A stretch of DNA of 21,590 bases from CAZGNZ01 sp964527215 (GCA_964527215.1 CAZGNZ010000051.1:1-21590), one strand, 5' to 3'; shown: positions 7,917-15,190, numbered from the stretch's first letter. A program made the numbers and translations. Notes: generated by a model from the letters alone, not told the origin.

Positions 7917-8807
7917 TCAATAATTCATGCGGCAGACAGCCAGTATTCCTGACCCGTATCGTGAGCCCTTTGCTAAATTTCTGAACAATGAAGTTACCAA
8001 TACCCATCCGGCAAATAAAACTGTTTTTAGATTCAGCCCGTGTGAACTCAGCAGAATATTGTACACCGGTTCCAAAGGCATCGAATACATTCGGAGTACT
8101 GTGAAGCCGGATTGATTCAGAAAGGTTTCCAGTGAATCTGCATCGAAGTGATATAAATGTCTCGGTGCATCAAACGGTGCCCAGCGTTCCCTGAACCAGC
8201 CTCTTTCCGGTGCATTCAAATTGGGAACAGCAACCAGCAGCCGCCCATCTCGTTTGAGCAATCTGTTGATCCTATCCATCAGATGTTCAGTGTCATGAAT
8301 ATGTTCCAGTGCATGCCACATGGTGATGCAGTCAAACAACTCGGAACCTGGGATTTCATCCAGATTTTGAACCGTTTCCAGTCCAAAGTCACGAGCCTGT
8401 CCCAACGCCGCTTCAGACCGGTCCTGAACGAGCACGTGCCACTGACGGTCTGTCAGATACTGGTCGAGGTCTCCCCGACCGCCGCCAATATCCAGGAGCC
8501 TTTTTGTTTCGGCAAGATTCCATCTCTCAATAATCTTCCTTTTCCAGCGGAAGGTAAACCGCTGTGCCAGACCGTACAGCCTGTCAAACAGCGAGGTGCT
8601 GTCTTTTCTGTGCGGATCGTAATTCCGATGTTCGTAATACCGGCCGATGTGCGCAGCATCCGGACGGGGATTGAGGTAAACAAATCCGCATTCACATTGG
8701 ACAAGCTGATATTCACCTCCATCCGGATCAAATCGGTCCCGCACCTTGAGGTACGGCTGGGCACAGTCCCGGCCGCAGATAATGCAGGGAATAGATTCCT
8801 TCATCAT
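7917..8807 (-). CDS. Class I SAM-dependent methyltransferase with N-terminal Cys cluster
   Basis: 296 residues. The N-terminus has CIIC (8-11), Cys15, and CEC (38-40), a likely zinc-binding knuckle, followed by FVYLNPRP. The methyltransferase core begins near residue 100 with motif I LDIGGGRGD (105-113), then a WHALEHI segment (164-170) and VAVPN. The motif DAPRHLYHF (213-221) is typical of methyltransferases found with surface polysaccharide genes (Methyltransf_23 style). A hydrophobic stretch at about 260-275 may touch the membrane. The substrate is unknown; glycan or lipid methylation is an inference from the rhamnose and mannosyl-lipid genes downstream. There are two consecutive ATG codons (8807 and 8804) and no strong Shine-Dalgarno, so the start is uncertain by one residue. 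Confidence 0.85.
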   Translation of the reverse strand: MMKESIPCIICGRDCAQPYLKVRDRFDPDGGEYQLVQCECGFVYLNPRPDAAHIGRYYEHRNYDPHRKDSTSLFDRLYGLAQRFTFRWKRKIIERWNLAETKRLLDIGGGRGDLDQYLTDRQWHVLVQDRSEAALGQARDFGLETVQNLDEIPGSELFDCITMWHALEHIHDTEHLMDRINRLLKRDGRLLVAVPNLNAPERGWFRERWAPFDAPRHLYHFDADSLETFLNQSGFTVLRMYSMPLEPVYNILLSSHGLNLKTVLFAGWVLVTSLFRNLAKGSRYGSGILAVCRMNY

Positions 8808-8852
8808 GACATCTCAAATTGACATTTTGCGGCGGACATCAAGCGGCTGCCA

Positions 8853-9710
8853 TCAACTGGTACGCTGCTTGTGACCGCAGGCGGGACAAAACGATTGCTC
8901 CTTATCCAGTGCAGCTCCGCATTCCGTACAGTATTGGACTGTGTTTTTTCTGCTCTGCTGCTTCCTGCTGGTTCTAAACATCAGCAGAACGACAACAATA
9001 AATCCAACTGCCGATAGCGGTACCAGAATCATCTGCCAGCGGTTCAGACCCCGAACGGCAGAATCCCGGGAAGGCTGTTCCCCCGCCCCCATGCCGAATT
9101 CTGAATGCTGCGCCATTATTTCCTGCAGGACATCCACGGAAAACCGTCCCCCTGGATTCTCATATTTTATCATTACATTCAGGGCTTCGCCGCTTTTCAA
9201 CCCCGAAAAAATCTGCCGCTGATACGTGAATCCAAACTCGTCCCGCACTCTTTCCGGTTCGGTCAGACTGGAACTGAAATTTTCCGCTGCCAGATTCTCC
9301 TGGATGATAACCGAAAACGCCGGCAGATCCGCACTTGCTGCCAGCCGGTAGTCAAGCTGCCGCTGTGATTCAGGATCAAACGGGTTGTAATAAAACTGGA
9401 TATAGTGCATGGTGTTTTCCATTTTGACCGGCATTACCGTTTTTCCATCCGCCTCTTCAATAATCTGCGGTACCAGCTCCTGTTCTCCGTTGGGCAGCGG
9501 ATTGGTTTTCAGCGCCATTTTGGCACCTTCCGGAAGCTCGATTTCGAACTCAATGGGCAATGATGCTTCATCCGCTGACATACTGAATGTGACCAGCACT
9601 CCCGGATGATCATATTCAGGCCAGAAGCCCACGGCAAAATCTGTCAGAGGCAGTTCTTTCGCGAACAATGAAACCCCCGTGGCGATCAAAAACAAACAAA
9701 ATTTTCTCAT
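8853..9710 (-). CDS. Signal peptide / extracytoplasmic domain / TM / C-terminal zinc-ribbon protein
   Basis: 285 residues. The ATG at 9710 is chosen because AGGAGAGG sits just upstream and because it begins a clear signal peptide (MRKFCLFLIATGVSLFA). Residues about 20-220 look like an extracytoplasmic beta-rich domain without Cys. A single membrane helix follows (about 225-245), then a basic stretch and a cytoplasmic zinc ribbon with CTEC (261-264) and CPAC (275-278). I do not recognise the extracytoplasmic domain as a named family. The gene starts 16 bases after the stop of the CPBP protease, so both are surely co-transcribed. The topology suggests a sensor or scaffold that links the periplasm with a cytoplasmic zinc module; this is inference. 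Confidence 0.8.
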   Translation of the reverse strand: MRKFCLFLIATGVSLFAKELPLTDFAVGFWPEYDHPGVLVTFSMSADEASLPIEFEIELPEGAKMALKTNPLPNGEQELVPQIIEEADGKTVMPVKMENTMHYIQFYYNPFDPESQRQLDYRLAASADLPAFSVIIQENLAAENFSSSLTEPERVRDEFGFTYQRQIFSGLKSGEALNVMIKYENPGGRFSVDVLQEIMAQHSEFGMGAGEQPSRDSAVRGLNRWQMILVPLSAVGFIVVVLLMFRTSRKQQSRKNTVQYCTECGAALDKEQSFCPACGHKQRTS

Positions 9711-9726
9711 ACACCTCTCCTGTACA

Positions 9727-10476
9727 TTAGGCGACAACCAGAATCAAATCGTAAATGAAATGGGTATAGACTGAAATTCCCAGACCGCGAAAAAGAAAGA
9801 TAATACTTAAATATATTCCCGCCAGCAGACGGACTGAAAAGGACAGCCACTGGAAAGGATCTCCATACGGACCGATATAGTGGAACCCGGAAAATATCGC
9901 ACTGGATACGATCACTGCTCCGATAAGACTCAGCGTTTTATTCCAGGAAAAGACTTTTCTGAAAAGGAATAATAGTCCGGATATGCCCAGGAACCTGAAC
10001 AGTATTTCTTCAAAAATTCCCGCTCCCATGGCCAGATATATATTCTGAAGGATGGACATACTGCCGCTGAGACTCAGCAGCCAGGTACCTCCGAAAGAAA
10101 GCATCAGCAGCAGCAGAACAGCCCAGGCACCGCTCTCCGCCACCATCAGGTAAAGCACATTCGGCTGGATTTTCCCACTGGTAAGCAGCTGTCGGTTGGG
10201 AATAACGATTGCAAGCAGGATGAGCAGCAGACTCACCGCATAGGCCAGCTGCGCCCAGGGTCCAAACACCAGGAAAAACTGCCGCATGATCACATCCGCA
10301 CCGTTTCTCAATTCTGTCGGATGCCCCAAATTAATAAAAAATCCCATTGCTTCATACAGCAGGGCCAGCGGAATAATGATCATTACATTCACTGCATGAT
10401 TGCGGGATTGAATGCGGTAGCCGGTAGGTGTTTTCCTTTTTTTCTTTCGGCCGGACTGGGAATGGGAGGCTGACAT
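9727..10476 (-). CDS. CPBP-family intramembrane metalloprotease (CAAX protease-like)
   Basis: 249 residues with a basic, soluble N-terminus (KKKRK at 11-15) and six or seven hydrophobic segments. The three family motifs are present: EEILFR (EExxxR, 156-161), FSGFH (His199) and HFIYD (HxxxD, 239-243). These residues form the metal-binding active site in type II CAAX proteases. In bacteria such proteins cleave or mature membrane proteins, give bacteriocin immunity, or have unknown roles. Here the next gene encodes a single-pass protein with a cytoplasmic zinc ribbon, a possible but unproven partner. The ATG is directly preceded by an inverted repeat, with no visible Shine-Dalgarno. Only 29 bases separate it from the lepA stop. 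Confidence 0.9.
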   Translation of the reverse strand: MSASHSQSGRKKKRKTPTGYRIQSRNHAVNVMIIIPLALLYEAMGFFINLGHPTELRNGADVIMRQFFLVFGPWAQLAYAVSLLLILLAIVIPNRQLLTSGKIQPNVLYLMVAESGAWAVLLLLMLSFGGTWLLSLSGSMSILQNIYLAMGAGIFEEILFRFLGISGLLFLFRKVFSWNKTLSLIGAVIVSSAIFSGFHYIGPYGDPFQWLSFSVRLLAGIYLSIIFLFRGLGISVYTHFIYDLILVVA

Positions 10477-10514
10477 GGTCTGTGTTTAGCAGAATACAGA
10501 CCCGTTCAGTCTGT
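10477..10514 (-). promoter_or_regulatory. Three-arm alternative hairpin at the lepA/CPBP junction
   Basis: Minus-strand order: ACAGAC (10514-10509, the last two sense codons of lepA), then TGA and spacer, GGTCTGT (10502-10496), 12 bases, ACAGACC (10483-10477), then ATG at 10476. The middle arm can pair with the first arm (6 bp, 7-base loop) or the third arm (7 bp, 12-base loop), not both. The second pairing abuts the CPBP start codon and fills the place of a ribosome site. Confidence 0.5.
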
Positions 10515-12308
10515 TTCGATTTTCAACACGGCGAGAAATGCTTCCTGAGGGACTTCAACAGTGCCGATCTGCTTCATGCGCTTCTTGCCCTCTTTCTGCT
10601 TTTCCAGCAGTTTCCGCTTTCGGGTAATATCCCCGCCGTAACATTTTGCAGTGACATTTTTTCGAAGGGCTTTCACGGTGGAGCGCGCAATGATCTTCGA
10701 TCCGACAGCAGCCTGAATGCGGACTTCAAACTGATGACGGTGAATCACTTCCTTGAGTTTTTTGCAGAGAGCCGCCCCCTGCTTATACGCATTGTCCTCA
10801 TGCACGATCAGACTCAGGGCATCCACCGTTTCACCGGCAATCAGGATGTCAAGTTTCTGAAGTTTTCCATGACGATCATCAATGATTTCATAATCGAAGG
10901 AGGCATACCCGCGAGTGATGGATTTCAGTTTTTCAAAAAACTCATAGATCACTTCACCCAGCGGCATTTCAAATATCATCTGTACTTTGGTGGGTGTCAG
11001 GTAATTCGTGGATTTATATATTCCCCGCTTGTCAATACAGAGTTTCATGACGTTTCCGATATACTCCGCCGGGGTGATCACCTCCGCGTGAATGTACGGT
11101 TCCAGAACCTTGTCGATATCTCCCGGATCTGGCATGTCGGCAGGATTATGCACCTGAACCGTTTCTTTGTTCCTGAGCAGCACTTTGTACCGAACATTCG
11201 GAGATGTGGTAATCAGGTTCATCATAAACTCGCGTTCAAGACGTTCCTGAACGATTTCCATATGAAGCGGTCCGAGAAATCCGCAGCGGAATCCAAATCC
11301 CAGGGCAGCGGATGTGTTGGGTTCGTATGTCAATGCCGAATCATTGAGTATCAGTTTATCCAGGCTGGCCCGCAGGTCTTCATAATCGTGCGAGTCGATT
11401 GGATACATCCCGGCAAACACCATTGGTTTAATGGGCCGGTATCCCGGGAGCGGTTCAGATGCCCGATTTTCCCGAGCCGTCAGCGTATCTCCCACTGATA
11501 TATGGTGAACATCTTTCACATTGGTTATGATGTATCCGACATCCCCCACATCCAGACGTTTGACCGGAACACGGTCCAGCTTGAGCACTCCCACCTCTGC
11601 AATTTCATGCACGGTGCCTTTGGCAAAGTAATTGGCAGTCAATCCTTTTTCAAGGTATCCGTCAAAAACACGGACGTACGGCACCACTCCGCGGTACTGA
11701 TCAAAACTGGAGTCGAATATCAATGCCCGGGTTCCGGATGTTCGACTCTCTTCCGGCGGCGGGATATACTCGATGATGGCGTCCAGCACTTTTTCAACGC
11801 CCTCGCCGGTCCGCGCACTGATGGGCAGCACGCGGTCCTCATCGCAGCCCAGCAGTTCCGAAATCTGATTTGTGGCCGAAGGCACATCCGCATTGGGCAT
11901 ATCAATTTTATTGATGACGGGAATGATTTCAAGATCATTGTCAATGGCCAGATAGGCATTGCTGACAGTTTGAGCTTCCACTCCCTGCGCAGCATCCACC
12001 AGCAGCAGCGCACCTTCACATGCCGCCAGACTGCGGGAAACCTCATAGGTAAAATCCACATGTCCCGGTGTGTCTATAAGATTCAGGATATAGTCAGTCT
12101 GATCCCGATGCCGGTACTGCATCTGGATGGGATGTGACTTGATGGTGATCCCACGCTCACGCTCCAGATCCATATCATCCAGAACCTGATCCATCATGGC
12201 TTCCTTTTTTATGGTTCGCGTCATCTCCAGCAGACGGTCAGCCAAAGTGGATTTTCCATGATCAATATGGGCAATTATGCAAAAATTTCTGATTTGGTCA
12301 ATATTCAC
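10506..12308 (-). CDS. lepA: Elongation factor 4 (back-translocating GTPase LepA)
   Basis: 600 residues, the usual LepA length. LepA is a ribosome-associated translational GTPase linked to elongation stress and to 30S biogenesis. GTPase motifs are AHIDHGKST (13-21, G1), ERERGITI (G2), DTPGHVDF (G3), NKIDMPN (G4) and SARTG (G5). Signature later segments include EPLPGYRPIKPMVFAG and the C-terminal stretch ending KIETD, with KCYGGDITRKRKLLEKQK in the LepA-specific C-terminal domain. The start codon is GTG (12308-12306), giving MNIDQIRNFC, which lines up with known LepA N-termini; no clear Shine-Dalgarno was seen. It is the first gene of the ten-gene minus-strand run, so the promoter should lie in the intergenic region above 12309. 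Confidence 0.98.
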   Translation of the reverse strand: MNIDQIRNFCIIAHIDHGKSTLADRLLEMTRTIKKEAMMDQVLDDMDLERERGITIKSHPIQMQYRHRDQTDYILNLIDTPGHVDFTYEVSRSLAACEGALLLVDAAQGVEAQTVSNAYLAIDNDLEIIPVINKIDMPNADVPSATNQISELLGCDEDRVLPISARTGEGVEKVLDAIIEYIPPPEESRTSGTRALIFDSSFDQYRGVVPYVRVFDGYLEKGLTANYFAKGTVHEIAEVGVLKLDRVPVKRLDVGDVGYIITNVKDVHHISVGDTLTARENRASEPLPGYRPIKPMVFAGMYPIDSHDYEDLRASLDKLILNDSALTYEPNTSAALGFGFRCGFLGPLHMEIVQERLEREFMMNLITTSPNVRYKVLLRNKETVQVHNPADMPDPGDIDKVLEPYIHAEVITPAEYIGNVMKLCIDKRGIYKSTNYLTPTKVQMIFEMPLGEVIYEFFEKLKSITRGYASFDYEIIDDRHGKLQKLDILIAGETVDALSLIVHEDNAYKQGAALCKKLKEVIHRHQFEVRIQAAVGSKIIARSTVKALRKNVTAKCYGGDITRKRKLLEKQKEGKKRMKQIGTVEVPQEAFLAVLKIETD

Positions 12309-12483
12309 GGGCCCGAATTTAAACAGGACTGGCTTTCATTTCATAAGCAATGTGGAGCACACGAGCATGTGACATTTCACGGCCGGAGGCGATGGTTCAG
12401 ACAATTTTGATGGAGCAGGCCCTCCGCGGTGGAGATTCCGGTTCGATCTGATTTAAATATGGGATTTCCGGCTGATTGCGGAT

Positions 12484-12515
12484 AAAAATATTTGAATATC
12501 CGGTTAAATATTTTT
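12484..12515. repeat. Perfect 10-bp inverted repeat (AAAAATATTT / AAATATTTTT)
   Basis: Arms at 12484-12493 and 12506-12515 with a 12-base spacer, in the divergent intergenic region. No G:C pairs in the stem, so it is more likely a DNA-level protein-binding site than a terminator. Chance occurrence in AT-rich sequence is possible. Confidence 0.4.
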
Positions 12516-12555
12516 CCAATTCAACCTCAGCCGTCTGTATTTTTAACGATGGGTC

Positions 12556-12574
12556 AATACAAGAAAATTGTATT
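12556..12574. repeat. Perfect 7-bp inverted repeat (AATACAA / TTGTATT)
   Basis: Arms at 12556-12562 and 12568-12574 with a GAAAA spacer, 160 bases upstream of the lipoprotein gene. The 19-base dyad is the size of many dimeric repressor operators. No cognate regulator is in the window. Confidence 0.4.
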
Positions 12575-12720
12575 AAAGCAGATCATTCCTGTCAAAGGAT
12601 CAAAAGGCAGTCCGGCCAACCCATATCGCGCCTGAATTGCTTTGGCAGTGGAGAAAAAACAAAATCCCGGTTTCCGTGTGTCATCAGCCCAATGCGGTCG
12701 GGGTTATAACAGTATTTACT

Positions 12721-12729
12721 AGGAGAAGG
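12721..12729 (+). promoter_or_regulatory. Strong ribosome binding site
   Basis: AGGAGAAGG ends 5 bases before the ATG at 12735 and fixes the start of the OB-fold lipoprotein gene. Confidence 0.85.
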
Positions 12730-12734
12730 ATCAA

Positions 12735-13247
12735 ATGATGAAACAGACTTTATTCTTTGCAGCGCTGGCTCTGATGCTGACAGCGTGCGGGGGTCCCAAA
12801 GCGGAAACGGCACAGATTCCGCAGATGAACGTCACGGAGTTTCTCAGCAAAGCAGGCGAGTTTGCCGGGCAGGAAGTCGCACTGGAGGGAACGGTAACCC
12901 ATGTCTGTAAACATGGCGGTAAAAAGATGTTCATTGTGGGATCGGATGGAACATCACAGCTTAAAATCACGGCGTCAGGCGACATTGGCTCATTTGACCT
13001 CGCTCTGGAAGGCAGTCCCGTGGTGGTAAACGGAACGGTCGAGGAGCTGGTAGTCAACGAAGAGTATCTTTGCTCCATGGAAGCAGAAATCACCGCCGAA
13101 GATGATCACGATCATTCCGACAACAGTGCTTCACAGGAACAGGTGGACAATCTTCGCAAGCAGGTTGAAGACAGCGGACAGGATCATCTGGCTTTTTATT
13201 CACTGGCCGGAACATCCTGCAAAGTTATCTCCGGTGAGGAAAACTAA
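12735..13247 (+). CDS. OB-fold-like lipoprotein with Cys/His motif
   Basis: 170 residues. The signal peptide ends in a lipobox, LTAC (Cys18), so it is lipid-anchored. Residues about 32-120 form a small beta domain of OB-fold (tRNA_anti-like) style containing VTHVCKHGGKKMF (54-66) and IVGSDG, a pattern I recall from short Bacteroidota-type proteins. Cys58 and His60 may bind metal. A His/Asp-rich segment DDHDHSDN (123-130), a short charged helix (about 134-150) and a further Cys162 follow. The PepSY-type membrane protein starts 8 bases after its stop, so the two are an operon. A role in metal or heme handling outside the cytoplasm is inference; no enzyme signature is seen. Confidence 0.75.
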   Translation: MMKQTLFFAALALMLTACGGPKAETAQIPQMNVTEFLSKAGEFAGQEVALEGTVTHVCKHGGKKMFIVGSDGTSQLKITASGDIGSFDLALEGSPVVVNGTVEELVVNEEYLCSMEAEITAEDDHDHSDNSASQEQVDNLRKQVEDSGQDHLAFYSLAGTSCKVISGEEN

Positions 13248-13255
13248 TTCTTCAT

Positions 13256-13816
13256 ATGAAATTTAAATGGCGCAAATGGAATAATATCCTTCATCGTGAT
13301 CTGGGATATGTTTTTGCGGCGATGACAGTGATTTATGCCGTGTCGGGTATCGCTCTCAACCACACGGCATCCTGGAATCCCAATTATATCATCAGCCACC
13401 GGCAGGTACAGACTGCCCCTTTGACTCAGGGAAGGGCGGTGACCGGGAACGAACTGAAAGTGCTGCTGCCCGACGTTGGAATTGAAGAAGCGTACAAAAG
13501 CCACTTTTTTCCCACAGAAAATACCGTGAAGGTGTTTTTTGAAGACGGAACCGTCTCCTTTGACATGCAGAGCGGCAATGGTGTGGTTGAGCGGGTAACC
13601 CGCCGACCGTTGTTTTATGAGATCAATTTCCTGCACTACAACAATCCCGGCCACCTCTGGACATGGTTTTCCGATATATTCTGTGTCGCATTGGTTATTC
13701 TTGCCGTTACCGGTTTGTTTGTGCTGAAAGGCAAAAAGGGAATTACCGGCAGGGGCGCGTGGCTGACGGCAGTCGGCATCATTATACCGATCGTGTTTCT
13801 CATTACGGTTATATGA
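13256..13816 (+). CDS. Small PepSY-type (PepSY-associated TM) membrane protein
   Basis: 186 residues. LHRDLGYVFAAMTVIYAVSG (12-31) is the typical start of the PepSY-associated helix family, followed by ALNHT (33-37), an extracytoplasmic domain of about 95 residues (about 40-135) and two C-terminal helices (136-157 and 167-184). His13, His36, His127 and His133 flank the membrane segments. Larger relatives such as FoxB and PiuB are siderophore-linked ferric reductases that use His-bound heme, so a small electron-transfer or metal-uptake role is plausible but unproven here. The NPGHLWTWFSD segment (130-140) is well conserved in the style of the family. It lies 8 bases after the OB-fold lipoprotein gene and ends at a strong terminator 27 bases downstream. 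Confidence 0.78.
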   Translation: MKFKWRKWNNILHRDLGYVFAAMTVIYAVSGIALNHTASWNPNYIISHRQVQTAPLTQGRAVTGNELKVLLPDVGIEEAYKSHFFPTENTVKVFFEDGTVSFDMQSGNGVVERVTRRPLFYEINFLHYNNPGHLWTWFSDIFCVALVILAVTGLFVLKGKKGITGRGAWLTAVGIIIPIVFLITVI

Positions 13817-13842
13817 GTTTTAAAAAAGAATAGACAAAACAG

Positions 13843-13880
13843 AACGGCAGGTCTGATATAGGTCCCCTGCCGTTTTTTTT
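13843..13880. terminator. Intrinsic terminator shared by convergent genes
   Basis: Stem AACGGCAGG/CCTGCCGTT (13843-13851 with 13866-13874) and a run of eight T (13873-13880) on the plus strand. On the minus strand the same stem is followed by T-rich sequence (CTGTTTTGTC), so it can serve both directions. The minus-strand gene's TAA lies at 13881-13879, inside the T-run. Confidence 0.88.
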
Positions 13881-15156
13881 ATTGATTCCAGCTGAAAGCA
13901 ATATCCTCAGTCGTGCGAATCCAGTATCCTGCTTTTCGCTGCAGACCGGATGCCGTGAGGCTGCCTACCCATTCCCCGGGGAAAAACGGATGCGGCATGG
14001 CGGACAGTCCCGCTCCCACAATGAGCGTAATATACGTTTCAATATCATCCGGCAGGGCATCTCCAATACTGCTGCCGTCCGGACCCAGATAGGATACGAG
14101 ATTGTTGCCTGCATGCAGTTCAAAAAGGGTGTCCGTCGGCAGACGGGTTGATGCGATTTCAAGATCCGCATCGGATTCCACCGATACCCAGTAACCTGCC
14201 GTGGGTTCAATCACTGACAAGCTTCCGACCCACAGACCCAGAACATCAATATACGTTGCCGTAACACCTTCACCGATGACGGAAATCATAATGTCCTGTA
14301 CCGGTGCAAAAATATTTGCCGGCGTAGCCGGTTCCGGCAGACCCACAAAACTGATAAGGTTGTTGCCTTCGCTGAAATTGTAAATTTCCACATACAGACA
14401 GCTGCCGTCATCCACCAGGCAGGGGGCGGATTCTGCTTCACCGGATTCATTGATTATAAAACAGTCCTCGTCAGCATTCAGGGCAGTTGGGTCTGTGCAT
14501 CCTGAGCACAGCAGGCCGTCGTTCGCCGGATTGTCATCGCATTGCCCGCAGATATCCAGTTCGGCGCTGCCGAAGCAGACACCGGCGCAGTCCATATCCT
14601 GGTTAAAAGCGATTCCCGTATTTCCTTCGGTACAAACCCCGCAGTCATCGATGACTGCTGAACCGTTGCAGACCCCGCTGCAGTCCATCATGCAGTTAAT
14701 GGTAATTTCACCATCCGAGGCGGAAACGGCCAGCTCGCCATTATTGAACAGGACTTCATGGAACAGGATTGGAGCCGTATCGGACGGCAGGGTCTCGGGA
14801 ATCTGAAACCGCAGACTGAACAGACTGCCGAATCCAAAAAGGTTCTGGACTCCGGCAGCGGCAATGTAAAGCAGGGAATCCGTTGAATTCACGGCCATCT
14901 GCCAGCCGGCATTCCCGAGCATTCCTTCATCCGGCAGGAGGGCGTCGAATTCCACAATGCCCTGAAATCCCGACAGACTCAGTTCAATGGAGTGAAACTC
15001 ATGGCCGATGGGAAACATGGCTGTAAGATCAACATCAACCGACTCGCCCGGCTGTCCGGCAGCATCTCCCATGAACAGATATACGGTCTGCTCAATACGG
15101 TCGTTTCCGCACTGAAGCATGGCCGTCAGAACCACTATGGAGAATATGAAACGCAT
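13879..15156 (-). CDS. Secreted cohesin-like / Cys-rich repeat protein with duplicated C-terminal domain
   Basis: 425 residues. A hydrophobic N-terminus (3-15) ends at Cys16, but Gln at -1 makes the lipobox irregular. Residues about 26-155 resemble a cohesin-like beta domain (GQPGESVDVDL start). Residues 155-254 are Cys-rich: DCSGVCNGSA, DDCGVC, DCAGVCFGSA and ICGQC, then GCTDPTALNADEDC (219-232) and DDGSCLY (249-255), a repeat style common in Marinimicrobia-like secreted proteins. Residues 259-334 and 345-423 are two copies of a domain starting GNNLISFVG / GNNLVSYLG and ending in a GYW segment. No T9SS sorting domain is visible, unlike the gene just upstream (34 bases away). Export would be by signal peptide; final location and function are unknown. 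Its Shine-Dalgarno is weak, suggesting dependence on upstream translation. Confidence 0.8.
   Translation of the reverse strand: MRFIFSIVVLTAMLQCGNDRIEQTVYLFMGDAAGQPGESVDVDLTAMFPIGHEFHSIELSLSGFQGIVEFDALLPDEGMLGNAGWQMAVNSTDSLLYIAAAGVQNLFGFGSLFSLRFQIPETLPSDTAPILFHEVLFNNGELAVSASDGEITINCMMDCSGVCNGSAVIDDCGVCTEGNTGIAFNQDMDCAGVCFGSAELDICGQCDDNPANDGLLCSGCTDPTALNADEDCFIINESGEAESAPCLVDDGSCLYVEIYNFSEGNNLISFVGLPEPATPANIFAPVQDIMISVIGEGVTATYIDVLGLWVGSLSVIEPTAGYWVSVESDADLEIASTRLPTDTLFELHAGNNLVSYLGPDGSSIGDALPDDIETYITLIVGAGLSAMPHPFFPGEWVGSLTASGLQRKAGYWIRTTEDIAFSWNQ
13888..14382 (-). repeat. Two tandem copies of a GNNL...GYW domain within the 425-residue protein
   Basis: Copy 1 covers 14382-14155 and copy 2 covers 14124-13888, each about 76-79 residues. 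Shared landmarks are GNNL(I/V)S(F/Y)(V/L)G, a central I-V/I-G-x-G segment, WVGSL, and AGYW near the end. Divergence is high, so this is an old duplication. Confidence 0.7.
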
Positions 15157-15190
15157 TATCGGAATTGCCTGCAGCCTGAAGAAACCCAGC

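Larger units (their letters stand above)
12309..12734. other. Divergent intergenic region, no gene recognised
   Basis: 426 bases between lepA (minus) and the OB-fold lipoprotein gene (plus). It must hold the promoters for both directions, but no hexamer pair was convincing. Two AT-rich inverted repeats (listed separately) and three TCCGG-containing phrases near 12436-12504 are the only visible order. The short open frames here lack ribosome sites and family resemblance. Confidence 0.7.

Noticed and set aside
10428..11498. 356-codon frame antisense to lepA (and 211 codons at 11502-12137)
   Set aside because: Both lie opposite a full-length, motif-complete lepA; the translations resemble no family and arise from codon bias.
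12382..12433. CGGAGG/CCTCCG hairpin possibly part of a small RNA
   Set aside because: Only 6 bp with a 31-base loop and no terminator behind it.
12434..12460. T-loop-like GGTTCGATC phrase in the divergent intergenic region
   Set aside because: The flanks do not pair as a T-stem and no acceptor or anticodon arm can be built, so it is not a tRNA.
12476..12709. 77-codon plus-strand frame in the intergenic region
   Set aside because: It spans both AT dyads, has no Shine-Dalgarno and no recognisable sequence features.
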